Assembly (NCBI RefSeq): GCF_015209595.1 | Contig: NZ_JADEYS010000015.1 | Coordinates: 62,001-126,000 of the forward strand | Length of the DNA: 64,000 nucleotides | Reading direction: 5' to 3' | Source of the DNA: Pontibacterium sinense | Lineage (GTDB): Bacteria; Pseudomonadota; Gammaproteobacteria; Pseudomonadales; Balneatricaceae | Shown: positions 1-7,199 of the stretch, piece by piece | How positions within the stretch are numbered: position 1 is the stretch's first letter | Layout: every line of letters begins with the position of its first letter | Notes under the pieces: model-generated | Seen by the model: only the letters and a program-made list of their open reading frames with translations | Databases searched by the model: none | What the model was told of the DNA's origin: nothing | Translations under genes and position numbers: made by a program

Positions 1-474
1 GGTCTGGGAGTGATCGCAGGGATCACCGTTGCCTTTCTGGTCGGACTCTTGATGCACGCTTACGTGTTCCAGCGTCTTTTTGAGCTGACCGAGAGCGTCC
101 TCTATCACATGCCGCTGGTGAAGTCGGTATATGGCTCAATCCGCGACTTCTTTAACTACTTCTCCCCCACCGTGAAGAAAGAGTTTCAACAGGTGGTATC
201 CATTACGCTCGCCGACAGCGGTATGGAGTTGATCGGATTTGTCACTCAGAACACCGCAGAACGGTTGCCAGAAGGGTTCAACAATAAAGACAGCGTTCTT
301 GTGTACTTGCCGCTGAGCTACATGATCGGCGGGTATACCGTCCTGATACCGCGCAGTGCCGTTCGCCCGCTGGACATGAGCGTAGAGGACGCCATGCGCT
401 TCACATTAACGGCCGGTATGACGGGGATAAACACACCGAGTCACCGTCCCGGACAATCGCTGCAGCAGAACTGA
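1..474 (+). CDS. DUF502 family membrane protein, C-terminal part
   Basis: The reading frame is open from the first base of the window, so the true start lies upstream and this is a partial gene. The visible protein begins with a hydrophobic segment (GITVAFLVGLL) that would be the second helix of the usual DUF502 membrane hairpin. It continues with the family pattern of a VYGSIRDF segment and a soluble beta-rich tail containing LPLSYMIGGYTVLIPR. DUF502 proteins are inner-membrane proteins of unknown function. The tail ends in a poorly conserved polar stretch. Nothing in the next 80 bases resembles a strong terminator. Confidence 0.8.
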   Translation, partial: GLGVIAGITVAFLVGLLMHAYVFQRLFELTESVLYHMPLVKSVYGSIRDFFNYFSPTVKKEFQQVVSITLADSGMELIGFVTQNTAERLPEGFNNKDSVLVYLPLSYMIGGYTVLIPRSAVRPLDMSVEDAMRFTLTAGMTGINTPSHRPGQSLQQN

Positions 475-560
475 AAAACCTCGTCTAGACTGAGAATTCT
501 GGAGATGTAAGTGGATGGAAAAAACACCTATATGATTGACCCAACTGGATACCCAATACA

Positions 561-893
561 ATGTTCAGCAATCGCCCAACCAAAAAACAGCTACGCAAGG
601 ACCACGAAGAAAAAATAGCCAGCTTTCTTGCCCATGGCGGCACAATCCAGAGCGTCCCTCCCGGCGCCAGCAGTCTGATTGACGGCAACTACAACAACCG
701 CCATATCCGCCTCGAACGGCCTCATAAAACACGAACCGCCATACCCGAAGTGGTCGCAGCCATCGAAGCACGCCGTACGGCCAATAAAAAAGTAGCCAAG
801 CCCACCAAGCAGGTCAGCCGTCACAAATCTTTGCGTAAGGTCGTGCTGGACGACTTTGGCGAACCGGTACGCGTCATCTGGACCAACCATTAG
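561..893 (+). CDS. Small basic hypothetical protein (110 aa)
   Basis: The 110-residue protein is rich in Lys and Arg, especially at both ends. It carries a FLAHGGTIQSVPPG segment near residues 22-35 of a kind I associate with short conserved hypothetical proteins of gammaproteobacteria. There is no signal peptide or membrane segment. The basic character would suit nucleic-acid or ribosome contact, but that is inference only. The ATG at 561 has no convincing ribosome binding site, so the start is uncertain. The frame is preferred over the overlapping minus-strand frames because of composition and the conserved-looking motif. Confidence 0.6.
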   Translation: MFSNRPTKKQLRKDHEEKIASFLAHGGTIQSVPPGASSLIDGNYNNRHIRLERPHKTRTAIPEVVAAIEARRTANKKVAKPTKQVSRHKSLRKVVLDDFGEPVRVIWTNH

Positions 894-983
894 CGCCAGT
901 TACAGTAAAGCCTGGCAGTGATAGCCTCTCAGTTGAGTGATCCTCAGCTAGACTAATATCAGAATCTTCACTGTCAGGAGTTT

Positions 984-1178
984 ATGATGAAAATTATCAT
1001 CCGCGTCACCTCCGAGCGAGACGGCACCGAGTGTTACATCAACACCGATAATATCGTCTACTTTACCCAGCAGGACGGCGAAGCAGGCACGCGCCTGTAC
1101 TTTACCAGCGGTGAAATATCCCACCTGATCGTAAAAGAAACGCCGCAGCATATCCTGCAACAGATCAGGCAGCTCTAA
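984..1178 (+). CDS. Small hypothetical protein (64 aa)
   Basis: A short protein of alternating hydrophobic strands ending in a helix (KETPQHILQQIRQL). Its layout, with YINTDNIVYF followed by FTSGEISHLIVKET, resembles compact single-domain proteins of the FlbD or LytTR-fold type, but the match is weak and I assign no function. A clear AGGAG lies at 976-980, followed by two adjacent ATG codons at 984 and 987; the second has the better spacing. It stands alone between two gaps of about 90 bases. Confidence 0.6.
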   Translation: MMKIIIRVTSERDGTECYINTDNIVYFTQQDGEAGTRLYFTSGEISHLIVKETPQHILQQIRQL

Positions 1179-1263
1179 AGGGCACCGATAAGACGGTAAC
1201 GGCCTTGCAAAGCAGCACCAGACACGGCAAATTAGGGTTTATACCTATTCAAGGGAAAGCCCA

Positions 1264-2103
1264 ATGCCTGCACTGGTTACCGATCATTACGAACAGAAAT
1301 TAGACGCCGATACGATTATCCGCCAGTTGCAAGAGGCCTACCCCAACGGACCCAATCAGTTTCAGCTGGCCCCCGTCGATCAGCTGCACATTGGTGGCAT
1401 CAAAGCCTCACTGAAACTGATCGAGCGCATTGGCGAACTCAAGCCAAATTCGGTGCTGGATATTGGCTCGGGTCTGGGTGGCCTGATGCGTTTGGTGGGA
1501 GATAAACTGGATCTGCAAATTATTGGTCTAGATATCACCCATCCACTCAATCATATCAATCAGCGTTTATCGGCTCTGAACGACGCGAATCCGATCCCGG
1601 CCTTAATCACCGGTGATGCGCATCATCTGCCTTTCCCAGACAACCAGTTTGACCTGATTGTATTTCAGCACAGCCTGCTGAATATGCCAGATGCCACTCT
1701 AGTGCTGAGCGAATGTAAACGCATACTCTCAGCGGAAGGCTCGATCCTCCTGCACGAAGTACTGGAAGGCCCGAACCATAGCAACATCAAATATCCCGTC
1801 CCTTGGGCACGCAGTGCCGACAGCTCCCACCTGCGCAGCCAGCAAGAACTGGAATCCCTCATTCAGTCGGCAGGGTTCAAGATCGATACATTCAGTGACT
1901 GGTCACAAGAAGCCTTGAGCTGGCGAAAACGTCAGTCGGAAAAAGAGCAGCAAGCGAAAGACAGCGGACAAGCCACCCAACCCCCCGTATCCCCTGCCCT
2001 TATCTTAGGTCCGGAGTTTGGTCAGATGGGGGCCAATGTGATGCGTAACCTTGGCAGCGAAGCCGCACGCGTGGTCGAGGTCTTAGCCCGGAGCATTGGC
2101 TAA
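1264..2103 (+). CDS. Class I SAM-dependent methyltransferase
   Basis: A 279-residue methyltransferase. Motif I, VLDIGSGLGGLMR, lies near residues 64-76, followed by the acidic end of strand 2 (IIGLDIT), motif II-like GDAHHLPFPDNQFDLIVFQHSLLNM near 118-145, and a late ILSAEGSILLHEVL strand. This order is that of Methyltransf_11/25 enzymes, including sarcosine/dimethylglycine and phosphoethanolamine types, but the substrate cannot be read from sequence. An AAGGGAAAG stretch precedes the ATG at 1264. The C-terminal 70 residues are variable and partly low complexity (EKEQQAKDSGQATQPP). It appears monocistronic. Confidence 0.85.
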   Translation: MPALVTDHYEQKLDADTIIRQLQEAYPNGPNQFQLAPVDQLHIGGIKASLKLIERIGELKPNSVLDIGSGLGGLMRLVGDKLDLQIIGLDITHPLNHINQRLSALNDANPIPALITGDAHHLPFPDNQFDLIVFQHSLLNMPDATLVLSECKRILSAEGSILLHEVLEGPNHSNIKYPVPWARSADSSHLRSQQELESLIQSAGFKIDTFSDWSQEALSWRKRQSEKEQQAKDSGQATQPPVSPALILGPEFGQMGANVMRNLGSEAARVVEVLARSIG

Positions 2104-2246
2104 CGCCGAGCGAAAGATGGGATGAGTATGTTGCCCAGGATAACGGAATACTGAACAACATCAGCACGCTATAGAGACGTTTTTACGATTTGGGGTTATC
2201 CTTCCGTATAACGATAACTTGATAAGACGTCTAACGAGCAGCAAAA

Positions 2247-2582
2247 ATGAATCTCAACGACCCTTTCGGACGAGTAAAGAAACAGCGTGAGAAAGAATAT
2301 CACGCGTTGCGCACAACCTTGATGGATGCGGGGATTAACGACCGCCATGAAGCAGAAAAGCTACTTGAGACACTCGCCAAACGTGGCAAGTTCGGGCTGC
2401 TTATTATCATCCCCCTCACCCTGATTCTTGCCGCACTACTGCCACAATTTCAGATTGTGATTATTGCACTTGGCGGCCTGATCAGCGCATGGCTGTTCAA
2501 AACCACCACCCGCAGCAGACAACATATACGCCGGTATATCGAAGAAGAGCTCTCCCATGACGGAGACAGCCGGGAATTCTAG
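2247..2582 (+). CDS. Small membrane protein with helical hairpin (111 aa)
   Basis: The N-terminal 45 residues are charged and predicted soluble. Two closely spaced hydrophobic segments follow (about residues 48-64 and 68-87), then a charged tail with HIRRYIEEEL. This is a cytoplasmic-domain plus membrane-hairpin architecture. I recognise no family. It is the last plus-strand gene before the minus-strand cassette block and marks the left chromosomal border of that block. Confidence 0.6.
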   Translation: MNLNDPFGRVKKQREKEYHALRTTLMDAGINDRHEAEKLLETLAKRGKFGLLIIIPLTLILAALLPQFQIVIIALGGLISAWLFKTTTRSRQHIRRYIEEELSHDGDSREF

Positions 2583-2656
2583 GGCTCACGCGTTGTTGAA
2601 TAGCGGGGAGAAGCCTCAACGATCAGGTTTCCCCTCGCCCTTGCCTTATCAAATCA

Positions 2657-2740
2657 ATTAAATTCAAGCGCCCACTAAACTGAGGGTACTACAAGTCTCG
2701 CCAGCGTAGCTGGACCAAGAGTTGAACGCCTTGTTGTAAG
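2657..2740 (-). repeat. Degenerate attC-like site at the end of the cassette array
   Basis: Directly after the DUF6678 stop codon, the minus strand shows TTACAACAAGGCGTTCAA, with the AAC-AAG layout of the other four attC sites. An inner CCAGC/GCTGG stem and a closing TTGAATTTAATT follow. TTCAA and TTGAA can pair, but the distal core (expected GTTGTAA or similar) has decayed. It reads as the terminal, degenerate attC of the array. Confidence is lower than for the other sites because both end boxes are imperfect. Confidence 0.55.
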
Positions 2741-2741
2741 G

Positions 2742-3047
2742 CTACAGATACTCAACTGGACTACCTTCCTGCACATAGCCATATACCCTAAACCCGTGAG
2801 CTGTATGTTCGCCGGGAACATGAACTTTACGAAGCTCAGCAAGAACGAGATTCCTATGCTCTTCGTTTTCAGTTTGTATCTCGACCCACTCGATGTCTTT
2901 GTATCCACATTCTGAGAAATGGTAGAACCACTCTCCGTCCCAGTTTGATACGTGCCCGTTGGTGACACACTTCGTCCGCCACTTAGGACTATGACCGCCA
3001 AGGGCGTACATGGATTGCTGCAACTCGCGCCATTTGGTGTTGTTCAT
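2742..3047 (-). CDS. DUF6678 family protein (cassette-borne)
   Basis: A 101-residue protein carrying the NTKW start, KWRTK, a DWDGEWFYHF-like segment (here NWDGEWFYHF) and DIEWVEI, which I recognise as the DUF6678 pattern. Function is unknown; members are often found in cassettes and accessory regions. The ATG at 3047 is chosen over an upstream TTG at 3059. The gene sits between attC sites at 3078-3158 and 2657-2740, so it is a complete integron cassette. There is no strong ribosome binding site, which is common for cassette genes close to the recombination core. Confidence 0.75.
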   Translation of the reverse strand: MNNTKWRELQQSMYALGGHSPKWRTKCVTNGHVSNWDGEWFYHFSECGYKDIEWVEIQTENEEHRNLVLAELRKVHVPGEHTAHGFRVYGYVQEGSPVEYL

Positions 3048-3077
3048 TATTGGGGACAAAGCTGAGCCCTCTATACC

Positions 3078-3158
3078 CTATAACTCCGGCTTAGGAGAGG
3101 ATTTGGAGCTGCGAAACAGCGGAATAGCCGTCACAGCCCTGAAAGCCGCTTGTTATGC
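3078..3158 (-). repeat. attC site after the GNAT cassette
   Basis: Read on the minus strand the site runs from GCATAACAAGCGGCTT to AAGCCGGAGTTATAG, 81 bp. The two ends pair as the R and L boxes with the usual bulge, around an inner CGCTGTTTCGCAGC hairpin. The first box GCATAAC is the exact complement of GTTATGC, which opens the GNAT cassette at 3688-3694. That is the relation expected when a cassette carries its own attC. The last codons of the GNAT gene run into this site. Confidence 0.85.
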
Positions 3159-3691
3159 AATACCCAGTCCTCGCATATCATTCGATATAGCCGCACAGGC
3201 CGGCTATGAAATTCATGAACCGTGTAGTCTCCGAACCCCGCTTTCTCGGCCACCCTGACGGATGCTATATGTTCTGGCTCGATAATAACGACTACCGACT
3301 CATAGTGTTTTTGATCGAAGGCATACATCATTACACCGTTTACAGCCTCTGTCGCAAACCCCTGATTCCAAAACCTTCGCGCTAATCGATAACCTAGATT
3401 GATTTCCTCAACATCATCGACCAACTCAGGCCCGACACCACAGAAACCAATAAGATCACCTGATGCTTTCTCCAGCAATGCCCATGGGCCTACACCGTGA
3501 GATGAGTAACACTCAGCGCACCAGTCGATGAATTCTCTGGTAGCTTCCCCGTCACAAACTCCGCGAACGGAATATTTCATGACTTCAGGGTCGCTCAAAA
3601 TCTCAGTGAGTGCAGGAAGATCTTGGAGAGATAGCGGCCTTGCGACTAACCTTTCCGTTTCAAATAACTGCACCGAATCCTCCCTGTGCAT
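3131..3691 (-). CDS. GNAT family N-acetyltransferase, RimJ/RimL type (cassette-borne)
   Basis: A 186-residue acetyltransferase beginning MHREDSVQLFETERLVARPL. The family features are in order: a beta-1 strand with ERLVARPL, SDPEVMKY, the LIGFCGVG strand, EINLGYRLARRFWNQGFATEA (the acetyl-CoA binding motif A, with RFWNQGFATEA in place of RxxGxA) and VRVAEKAGF. The substrate is unknown; this subgroup acetylates protein N-termini, antibiotics or small molecules. The ATG at 3691 overlaps the leading core GTTATGC of the cassette. An upstream GTG at 3730 would put coding sequence inside the neighbouring attC and is rejected. Confidence 0.85.
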   Translation of the reverse strand: MHREDSVQLFETERLVARPLSLQDLPALTEILSDPEVMKYSVRGVCDGEATREFIDWCAECYSSHGVGPWALLEKASGDLIGFCGVGPELVDDVEEINLGYRLARRFWNQGFATEAVNGVMMYAFDQKHYESVVVIIEPEHIASVRVAEKAGFGDYTVHEFHSRPVRLYRMICEDWVLHNKRLSGL

Positions 3692-3765
3692 AACGCCGCC
3701 AACACTGGCGACCTTTATCGAGTCCAGCACAACTTGTTGCGCATTTGTGCTTGGTCTTGTTAGGG
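3688..3765 (-). repeat. attC site after the 185-aa membrane protein cassette
   Basis: On the minus strand the site starts GCCCTAACAAGACC and ends GGCGGCGTTATGC, 78 bp. An inner GCACAA/TTGTGC stem and a GCCAGTGTTGGC hairpin lie between. CCCTAAC is the exact complement of GTTAGGG, the leading core of the same cassette at 4403-4409. The start codon of the GNAT gene lies inside the last box. Confidence 0.85.
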
Positions 3766-3781
3766 CTTATCCACTTTTGGA

Positions 3782-4339
3782 CTATCCTAATTGATGTACA
3801 ACTGCCTTAAAAATGAATACAAAGCTAATAAAGATCACTAACCATTTTAACCCCCGGCTATACTTATAAACACCATCACGCTTTTTAGCGTATATATTGC
3901 CAGTTAAGCAAATAAGAAATGAGGCTGGAGAAAACAGCAGTATTGCTAGCACAATAAACCACCATTTCCTATAGAACGGTACTTGATCATAGGTCAGGTC
4001 TGTTAATATAAGACTCGGCATACTTGACTTAGGTGCTTCTGAGGGAGCAAGCCCTGCTTGAACAATTCTATTAGTCTGATCAGATAAGGGCTTGTTTTCA
4101 TCAGAAGTCGGCAACATCGGCCTTATTTCACAGCCAACACCGCACTTATCGAGCAACTTTCTATACTTTTCTGCAACATCTGACTCTACTCCTTTTTTAA
4201 TTACTGTCTCTCGTCGAGTAATCAATTTTTTAACTGTAGCATCATCAGTCTTCAGGAATCTGGCTAAATTTCTCTCAACCTCTTCGTGATTAAATCCTTC
4301 AGCAATTGTGTTTTGCAGTACAACTTTAAATTGTGACAT
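3782..4339 (-). CDS. Two-helix membrane protein with L7/L12-C-like N-terminus (cassette-borne)
   Basis: A 185-residue protein. Residues 1-78 (FKVVLQNTIAEGF, then LARFLKTDDATVKKLI and VIKKGVESDVAEKYRKLL) look like the small alpha/beta domain found at the N-terminus of some zinc-ribbon or GYF membrane proteins, similar in layout to the ribosomal L7/L12 C-terminal fold. A polar linker follows, then two hydrophobic helices (about 125-147 and 164-182). The gene is AT-rich compared with flanking genes and sits between attC sites, so it is a cassette. Membrane-embedded cassette proteins with small sensor domains are candidates for stress or phage-response functions, but that is speculation. Confidence 0.65.
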   Translation of the reverse strand: MSQFKVVLQNTIAEGFNHEEVERNLARFLKTDDATVKKLITRRETVIKKGVESDVAEKYRKLLDKCGVGCEIRPMLPTSDENKPLSDQTNRIVQAGLAPSEAPKSSMPSLILTDLTYDQVPFYRKWWFIVLAILLFSPASFLICLTGNIYAKKRDGVYKYSRGLKWLVIFISFVFIFKAVVHQLG

Positions 4340-4402
4340 TCGAATAATCCTTTATTCCATCGCAAATACGGTTCTTGAGAGAGGATAGACTGTAGTATTT
4401 CG

Positions 4403-4482
4403 CCCTAACTCCTCAATAATGGGCCGGAGCACGCAGTGCGGAGGTCCAGCCCGGTAGGGCGACATTGATTGACTTGTTAGCT
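4403..4482 (-). repeat. attC site after the zinc-ribbon/HEPN-like cassette
   Basis: On the minus strand AGCTAACAAGTCAATCAAT opens the site and CCATTATTGAGGAGTTAGGG closes it, 80 bp. TCAAT pairs with ATTGA and the TAAC/GTTA ends pair, with inner GGTCCAGCCCGG-type stems and a GCACTGCGTGC hairpin. AGCTAAC complements the leading core GTTAGCA of the same cassette at six of seven positions. The site begins four bases after the upstream gene's stop codon. Confidence 0.85.
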
Positions 4483-4486
4483 CTCT

Positions 4487-5371
4487 TTATATGCATGAAT
4501 CACAAGTTTGTGGGTGAGGCGATACTTGATCGCAGATTTTACATTTAGATACATTTACAAACTCTCTACACGAACAGCATTTACCCCGAATGTATTCATT
4601 GAATCCAATATTTAAAGCATCAAAGACTACTTCCCCTTTCACTTCACATAGAGGGCAATCAGCAAAGCCAAATACATCTTGATTTCCACGGTAACCACAA
4701 ACAAAACAAACGCGATCCAGATTGTTTGTTAAAGCCCATGATTCGTTAGCGCATTGTAGACAGTGCTTCATATCGTCTGGATACATCTCATAAGCACGGT
4801 CAACTGACTCACTTATATAGCAAGAGTTGTTTAACAGTTTTTGATAGAGGCCATCACCTAGTAGTGACTTAAGGCTATTCGCCAGATATTGATCATGCAT
4901 TAGCAAAGTATCTTGCCAATCTAGTTGGTTAATAACTCTAACCATAAACCAAATAGATTCGTTAAGAATTTCATTAGGCGAAGAAGACATGCCTAAATGC
5001 ATAACTTGATTTCTATGGTTCTGAAACTTGTCCAGTAATTCTATATCATCAACATTTAAGTATATTTCATTGGAAAAGAACTCTTTGTTCTTCCAATAAG
5101 GTGTTGTTTGTATTTCACCACTCTCAATTAGTAACAATAACTCAGCTTCAGTCTTATCGTGGAATTGGCCTTTAATGATCCCCTTCCAACCTTCTCGTTG
5201 TAGAACAAAAAATTTACCAATCAACTCAATAGCTGCCTGCATATTAATTATCGTTTGCAATACATTACTCTCAGAAGGAGTTTCTGAAAGTGCATTTTCT
5301 AGTGCAGACCTAATATATAACTTAAATGTTTTTTTTAGTCGGAAAGCTAATTGTTCGTCAACTTTATCCAT
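4487..5371 (-). CDS. HEPN-like protein with C-terminal zinc ribbons (cassette-borne, unknown)
   Basis: A 294-residue protein I cannot place in a named family. The N-terminal half is helical, with AAIELIGKFF near residue 46. It contains HRNQVMH, in which R120 and H125 form an R-N-x3-H (Rx4H) motif of the kind that marks HEPN ribonuclease domains. The C-terminal third (from about residue 205) has six CxxC pairs (CLQC, CFVC, CPLC, CCSC, CKIC, CDSC), enough for three zinc ribbons. The ATG at 5371 has an ideal AAGGAG five bases upstream; the longer frame from 5449 would read through the attC. HEPN plus zinc ribbon suggests an RNA-targeting defence or toxin protein, by inference only. Confidence 0.7.
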   Translation of the reverse strand: MDKVDEQLAFRLKKTFKLYIRSALENALSETPSESNVLQTIINMQAAIELIGKFFVLQREGWKGIIKGQFHDKTEAELLLLIESGEIQTTPYWKNKEFFSNEIYLNVDDIELLDKFQNHRNQVMHLGMSSSPNEILNESIWFMVRVINQLDWQDTLLMHDQYLANSLKSLLGDGLYQKLLNNSCYISESVDRAYEMYPDDMKHCLQCANESWALTNNLDRVCFVCGYRGNQDVFGFADCPLCEVKGEVVFDALNIGFNEYIRGKCCSCREFVNVSKCKICDQVSPHPQTCDSCI

Positions 5372-5385
5372 GAGTACTCCTTGAG

Positions 5386-5478
5386 TGCTAACGCCCGGCT
5401 TTGGGGCTGACATGTAGCTGCGAAGCAGCGGAAAGGCAGTCCCAGCCACGTAGTGGCGACAACAGCCGCTTGTTAAGT
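5386..5478 (-). repeat. attC site after the first cassette
   Basis: This is the clearest site. On the minus strand ACTTAACAAGCGGCT opens and AGCCGGGCGTTAGCA closes a 93-bp imperfect palindrome with an inner GCTGCTTCGCAGC hairpin. ACTTAAC fits the RYYYAAC box perfectly and is the exact complement of GTTAAGT, the leading core of the same cassette at 6337-6343. Its arms (AACAAGCGGCT, CAGC hairpin) closely resemble those of the attC at 3078-3158, as expected for sites from one chromosomal integron. Confidence 0.88.
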
Positions 5479-5491
5479 ACGCAGTCAGAAC

Positions 5492-6307
5492 TCAAATTGT
5501 GTCCCATGTTTTTCTAGTACGAATATAGGAGTCTTGGTTATAAAATCCAGCAAAAATCTCACTAAAGTACGGGATATCCTCGTTATTAAGCGACATAGCC
5601 TCCCTTTGTAGTTTACCAAGCAGTTCAACCCAAAAGCGGATTATGTGGATAACATAAAGCTGTCTATATGGAGCAACTGCTTCCTGAACTCCTGTTCGGC
5701 TGCTTGCGTCTTCAACATCGCTAATTTCTTCGCCAGTTTCAGAGGTATGTCTCACCATCATTAGGTGACCGGCCATCTGATTAATTACGCGAGCATTATG
5801 AGCTATTTCTTTCTTTTTCCTGTCTGAAACGCGCAGATCATATAACGGCTTATCGACAGTAGTGTACCAAGACGACACTGGGTCACCCTGTTGCTTGCTG
5901 TTAACTAATATATTGATGTTTGAATATCTATCACCTTTAGCGAAATCTGATATGACATTGAGGATGTTTTGGTGAATCTCTCCATCAAGTTCATCTAAAA
6001 ACCTGAAAGAATAGCCTCTCTGCTGCTTTACTGTAATAGACTTTTTATAGAGAACATCGATCTTATGCCCAATATCGTTCTTCAAATATTTAAAATCCGG
6101 AAATTCACCGTTATTATCGATGTAATAATCCAGCATTAAGCATAATTTACCGATCCGCTCCAACCCCGTAGACAGGCTAGTAAAGGACTGAAAGTAAACA
6201 CCCTTCCTTGCATAGTTTGCGTTTCTAATTTGCGTTGCGCCAGCACCAAGGATTTCTTTGGTAAATTGCGCTTCCTTGATCAGAGCCTTGAATGTTTCGT
6301 TAAACAT
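5492..6307 (-). CDS. Unknown helical protein with HEPN-like features (first cassette)
   Basis: A 271-residue, mostly helical, AT-rich gene product of no family I recognise. Residues 48-60 read TGLERIGKLCLML, followed by FKYLKNDIGHKIDVLY near 72-87. This ERxxKL...GHxxxxLY layout recalls HEPN-fold proteins. R163 and H170 in DRKKKEIAH are spaced as an Rx6H motif. The ATG at 6307 is preferred over a TTG at 6349, because the TTG lies across the leading cassette core GTTAAGT. Upstream signals are weak. As first cassette of the array it would be closest to any array promoter. Confidence 0.6.
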   Translation of the reverse strand: MFNETFKALIKEAQFTKEILGAGATQIRNANYARKGVYFQSFTSLSTGLERIGKLCLMLDYYIDNNGEFPDFKYLKNDIGHKIDVLYKKSITVKQQRGYSFRFLDELDGEIHQNILNVISDFAKGDRYSNINILVNSKQQGDPVSSWYTTVDKPLYDLRVSDRKKKEIAHNARVINQMAGHLMMVRHTSETGEEISDVEDASSRTGVQEAVAPYRQLYVIHIIRFWVELLGKLQREAMSLNNEDIPYFSEIFAGFYNQDSYIRTRKTWDTI

Positions 6308-6336
6308 AAATGTTTCATCCGTGATGTAGAAATAGT

Positions 6337-6343
6337 ACTTAAC
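6337..6343 (-). other. Leading recombination core of the cassette array
   Basis: The minus strand reads GTTAAGT, a perfect GTTRRRY core, 29 bases before the first cassette's start codon. It is the exact complement of the first box of that cassette's own attC (ACTTAAC, 5472-5478). It marks the right border of the array, where an attI or a former attC would have joined. Confidence 0.7.
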
Positions 6344-6628
6344 AGCCAAATAGACGTCGAAATGACGCGTTTAAACACATCAATTTGATATATATCCCCG
6401 GAGAGACATGAAAGGAAAGGATGGATAATACGATGATATGCATACGTTTTCCTTAACGTCTCTAAACTTCCCATCCGGGGAAATGCATCAGATTGATAGG
6501 CTATCCTTGCACATTACGTAAGCTGAGCACAAGGGCGTGGTGATGGATGCCCATCAGCGGAATAGTACGGGCCGAAATAGCCTTTGCAGAAGATCGTGAG
6601 CGGCCGTCAGGTCATATCCGCCGGACAC
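6344..6628. other. Non-coding border between cassette array and glutaredoxin gene
   Basis: In an intact integron the attI site and a divergent integrase gene would start here. No integrase frame exists in this interval or in the next genes. The stretch 6397-6480 holds an imperfect inverted repeat bounded by CCCCGGA and TCCGGGG, with no T-tract. It may be a remnant of the integron platform or an unrelated hairpin. Confidence 0.5.
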
Positions 6629-6665
6629 AAAAAAGGCCGATCTCCTTGTGGATAGATCAGCCTTT
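6629..6665 (-). terminator. Intrinsic terminator of the glutaredoxin gene
   Basis: On the minus strand a 12-bp stem (AAAGGCTGATCT with AGATCGGCCTTT, one G-T pair) is followed directly by TTTTTTG. It lies 25 bases after the glutaredoxin stop codon. Confidence 0.85.
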
Positions 6666-6689
6666 AGAGTTAGCTTAACGCAGGGCTTA

Positions 6690-7058
6690 TCAGGCCGCTG
6701 CGACCTCTTTTTCAAGGTAAGCAATAATATCGTTGGACTCGTACATCCACTGCACAGAACCATCATTCTGCTCGATACGCAGGCATGGCACTTTGACGCG
6801 ACCGCCCTGCTGCTGCAGAGTATCGCGATGAGTGGCATCATTTTTAGCATCACGCAGTTCGATGTTCAGCGCGTTGCGCTTCATGGAACGGCGTACTTTG
6901 ACGCAGAATGGGCAGGCTTCAAACTGATACAGAGACATATTCTCGGTACGCTGGTCGATTTTAGCCTGCTCGTCGCCCGGACGTTTTACACTGCGTGGGG
7001 TAAAGATGAAGTTAAGCAGCAGAATAATGCGGCCCAAAAACCAACGAACAAAACTCAT
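6690..7058 (-). CDS. Membrane-anchored glutaredoxin-like protein
   Basis: A 122-residue protein with an N-terminal hydrophobic anchor (about residues 5-20). A glutaredoxin fold from residue 40 follows, with the redox motif CPFC at C49/C52, the conserved VPCL cis-proline segment and a C-terminal SNDIIAYLEK helix. It should exchange disulfides at the inner membrane face, possibly with glutathione; partners are unknown. GGAGAG six bases before the ATG supports the start. The gene is monocistronic with its own terminator. Confidence 0.88.
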   Translation of the reverse strand: MSFVRWFLGRIILLLNFIFTPRSVKRPGDEQAKIDQRTENMSLYQFEACPFCVKVRRSMKRNALNIELRDAKNDATHRDTLQQQGGRVKVPCLRIEQNDGSVQWMYESNDIIAYLEKEVAAA

Positions 7059-7199
7059 TTAATCTCTCCAGTTATTGCTTAAGCCCGACGAATACGCGTC
7101 TCGCAGGGCGAAATTTTATCATTTCACTACAGTACAAAACAGCCACCACAGGCTGAATGACATAGGACGTTAGTGCCAATTGATGATTTGACTGACCAC

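Noticed and set aside
5372-5449. N-terminal extension of the HEPN-like/zinc-ribbon gene from a GTG at 5449
   Set aside because: The extension lies within the attC at 5386-5478, while the ATG at 5371 has a perfect AAGGAG at ideal spacing.
2600-6500. Phage or transposon island as explanation of the AT-rich block
   Set aside because: No transposase, integrase, terminal repeats or phage structural gene is present. The attC pairing explains the block better.
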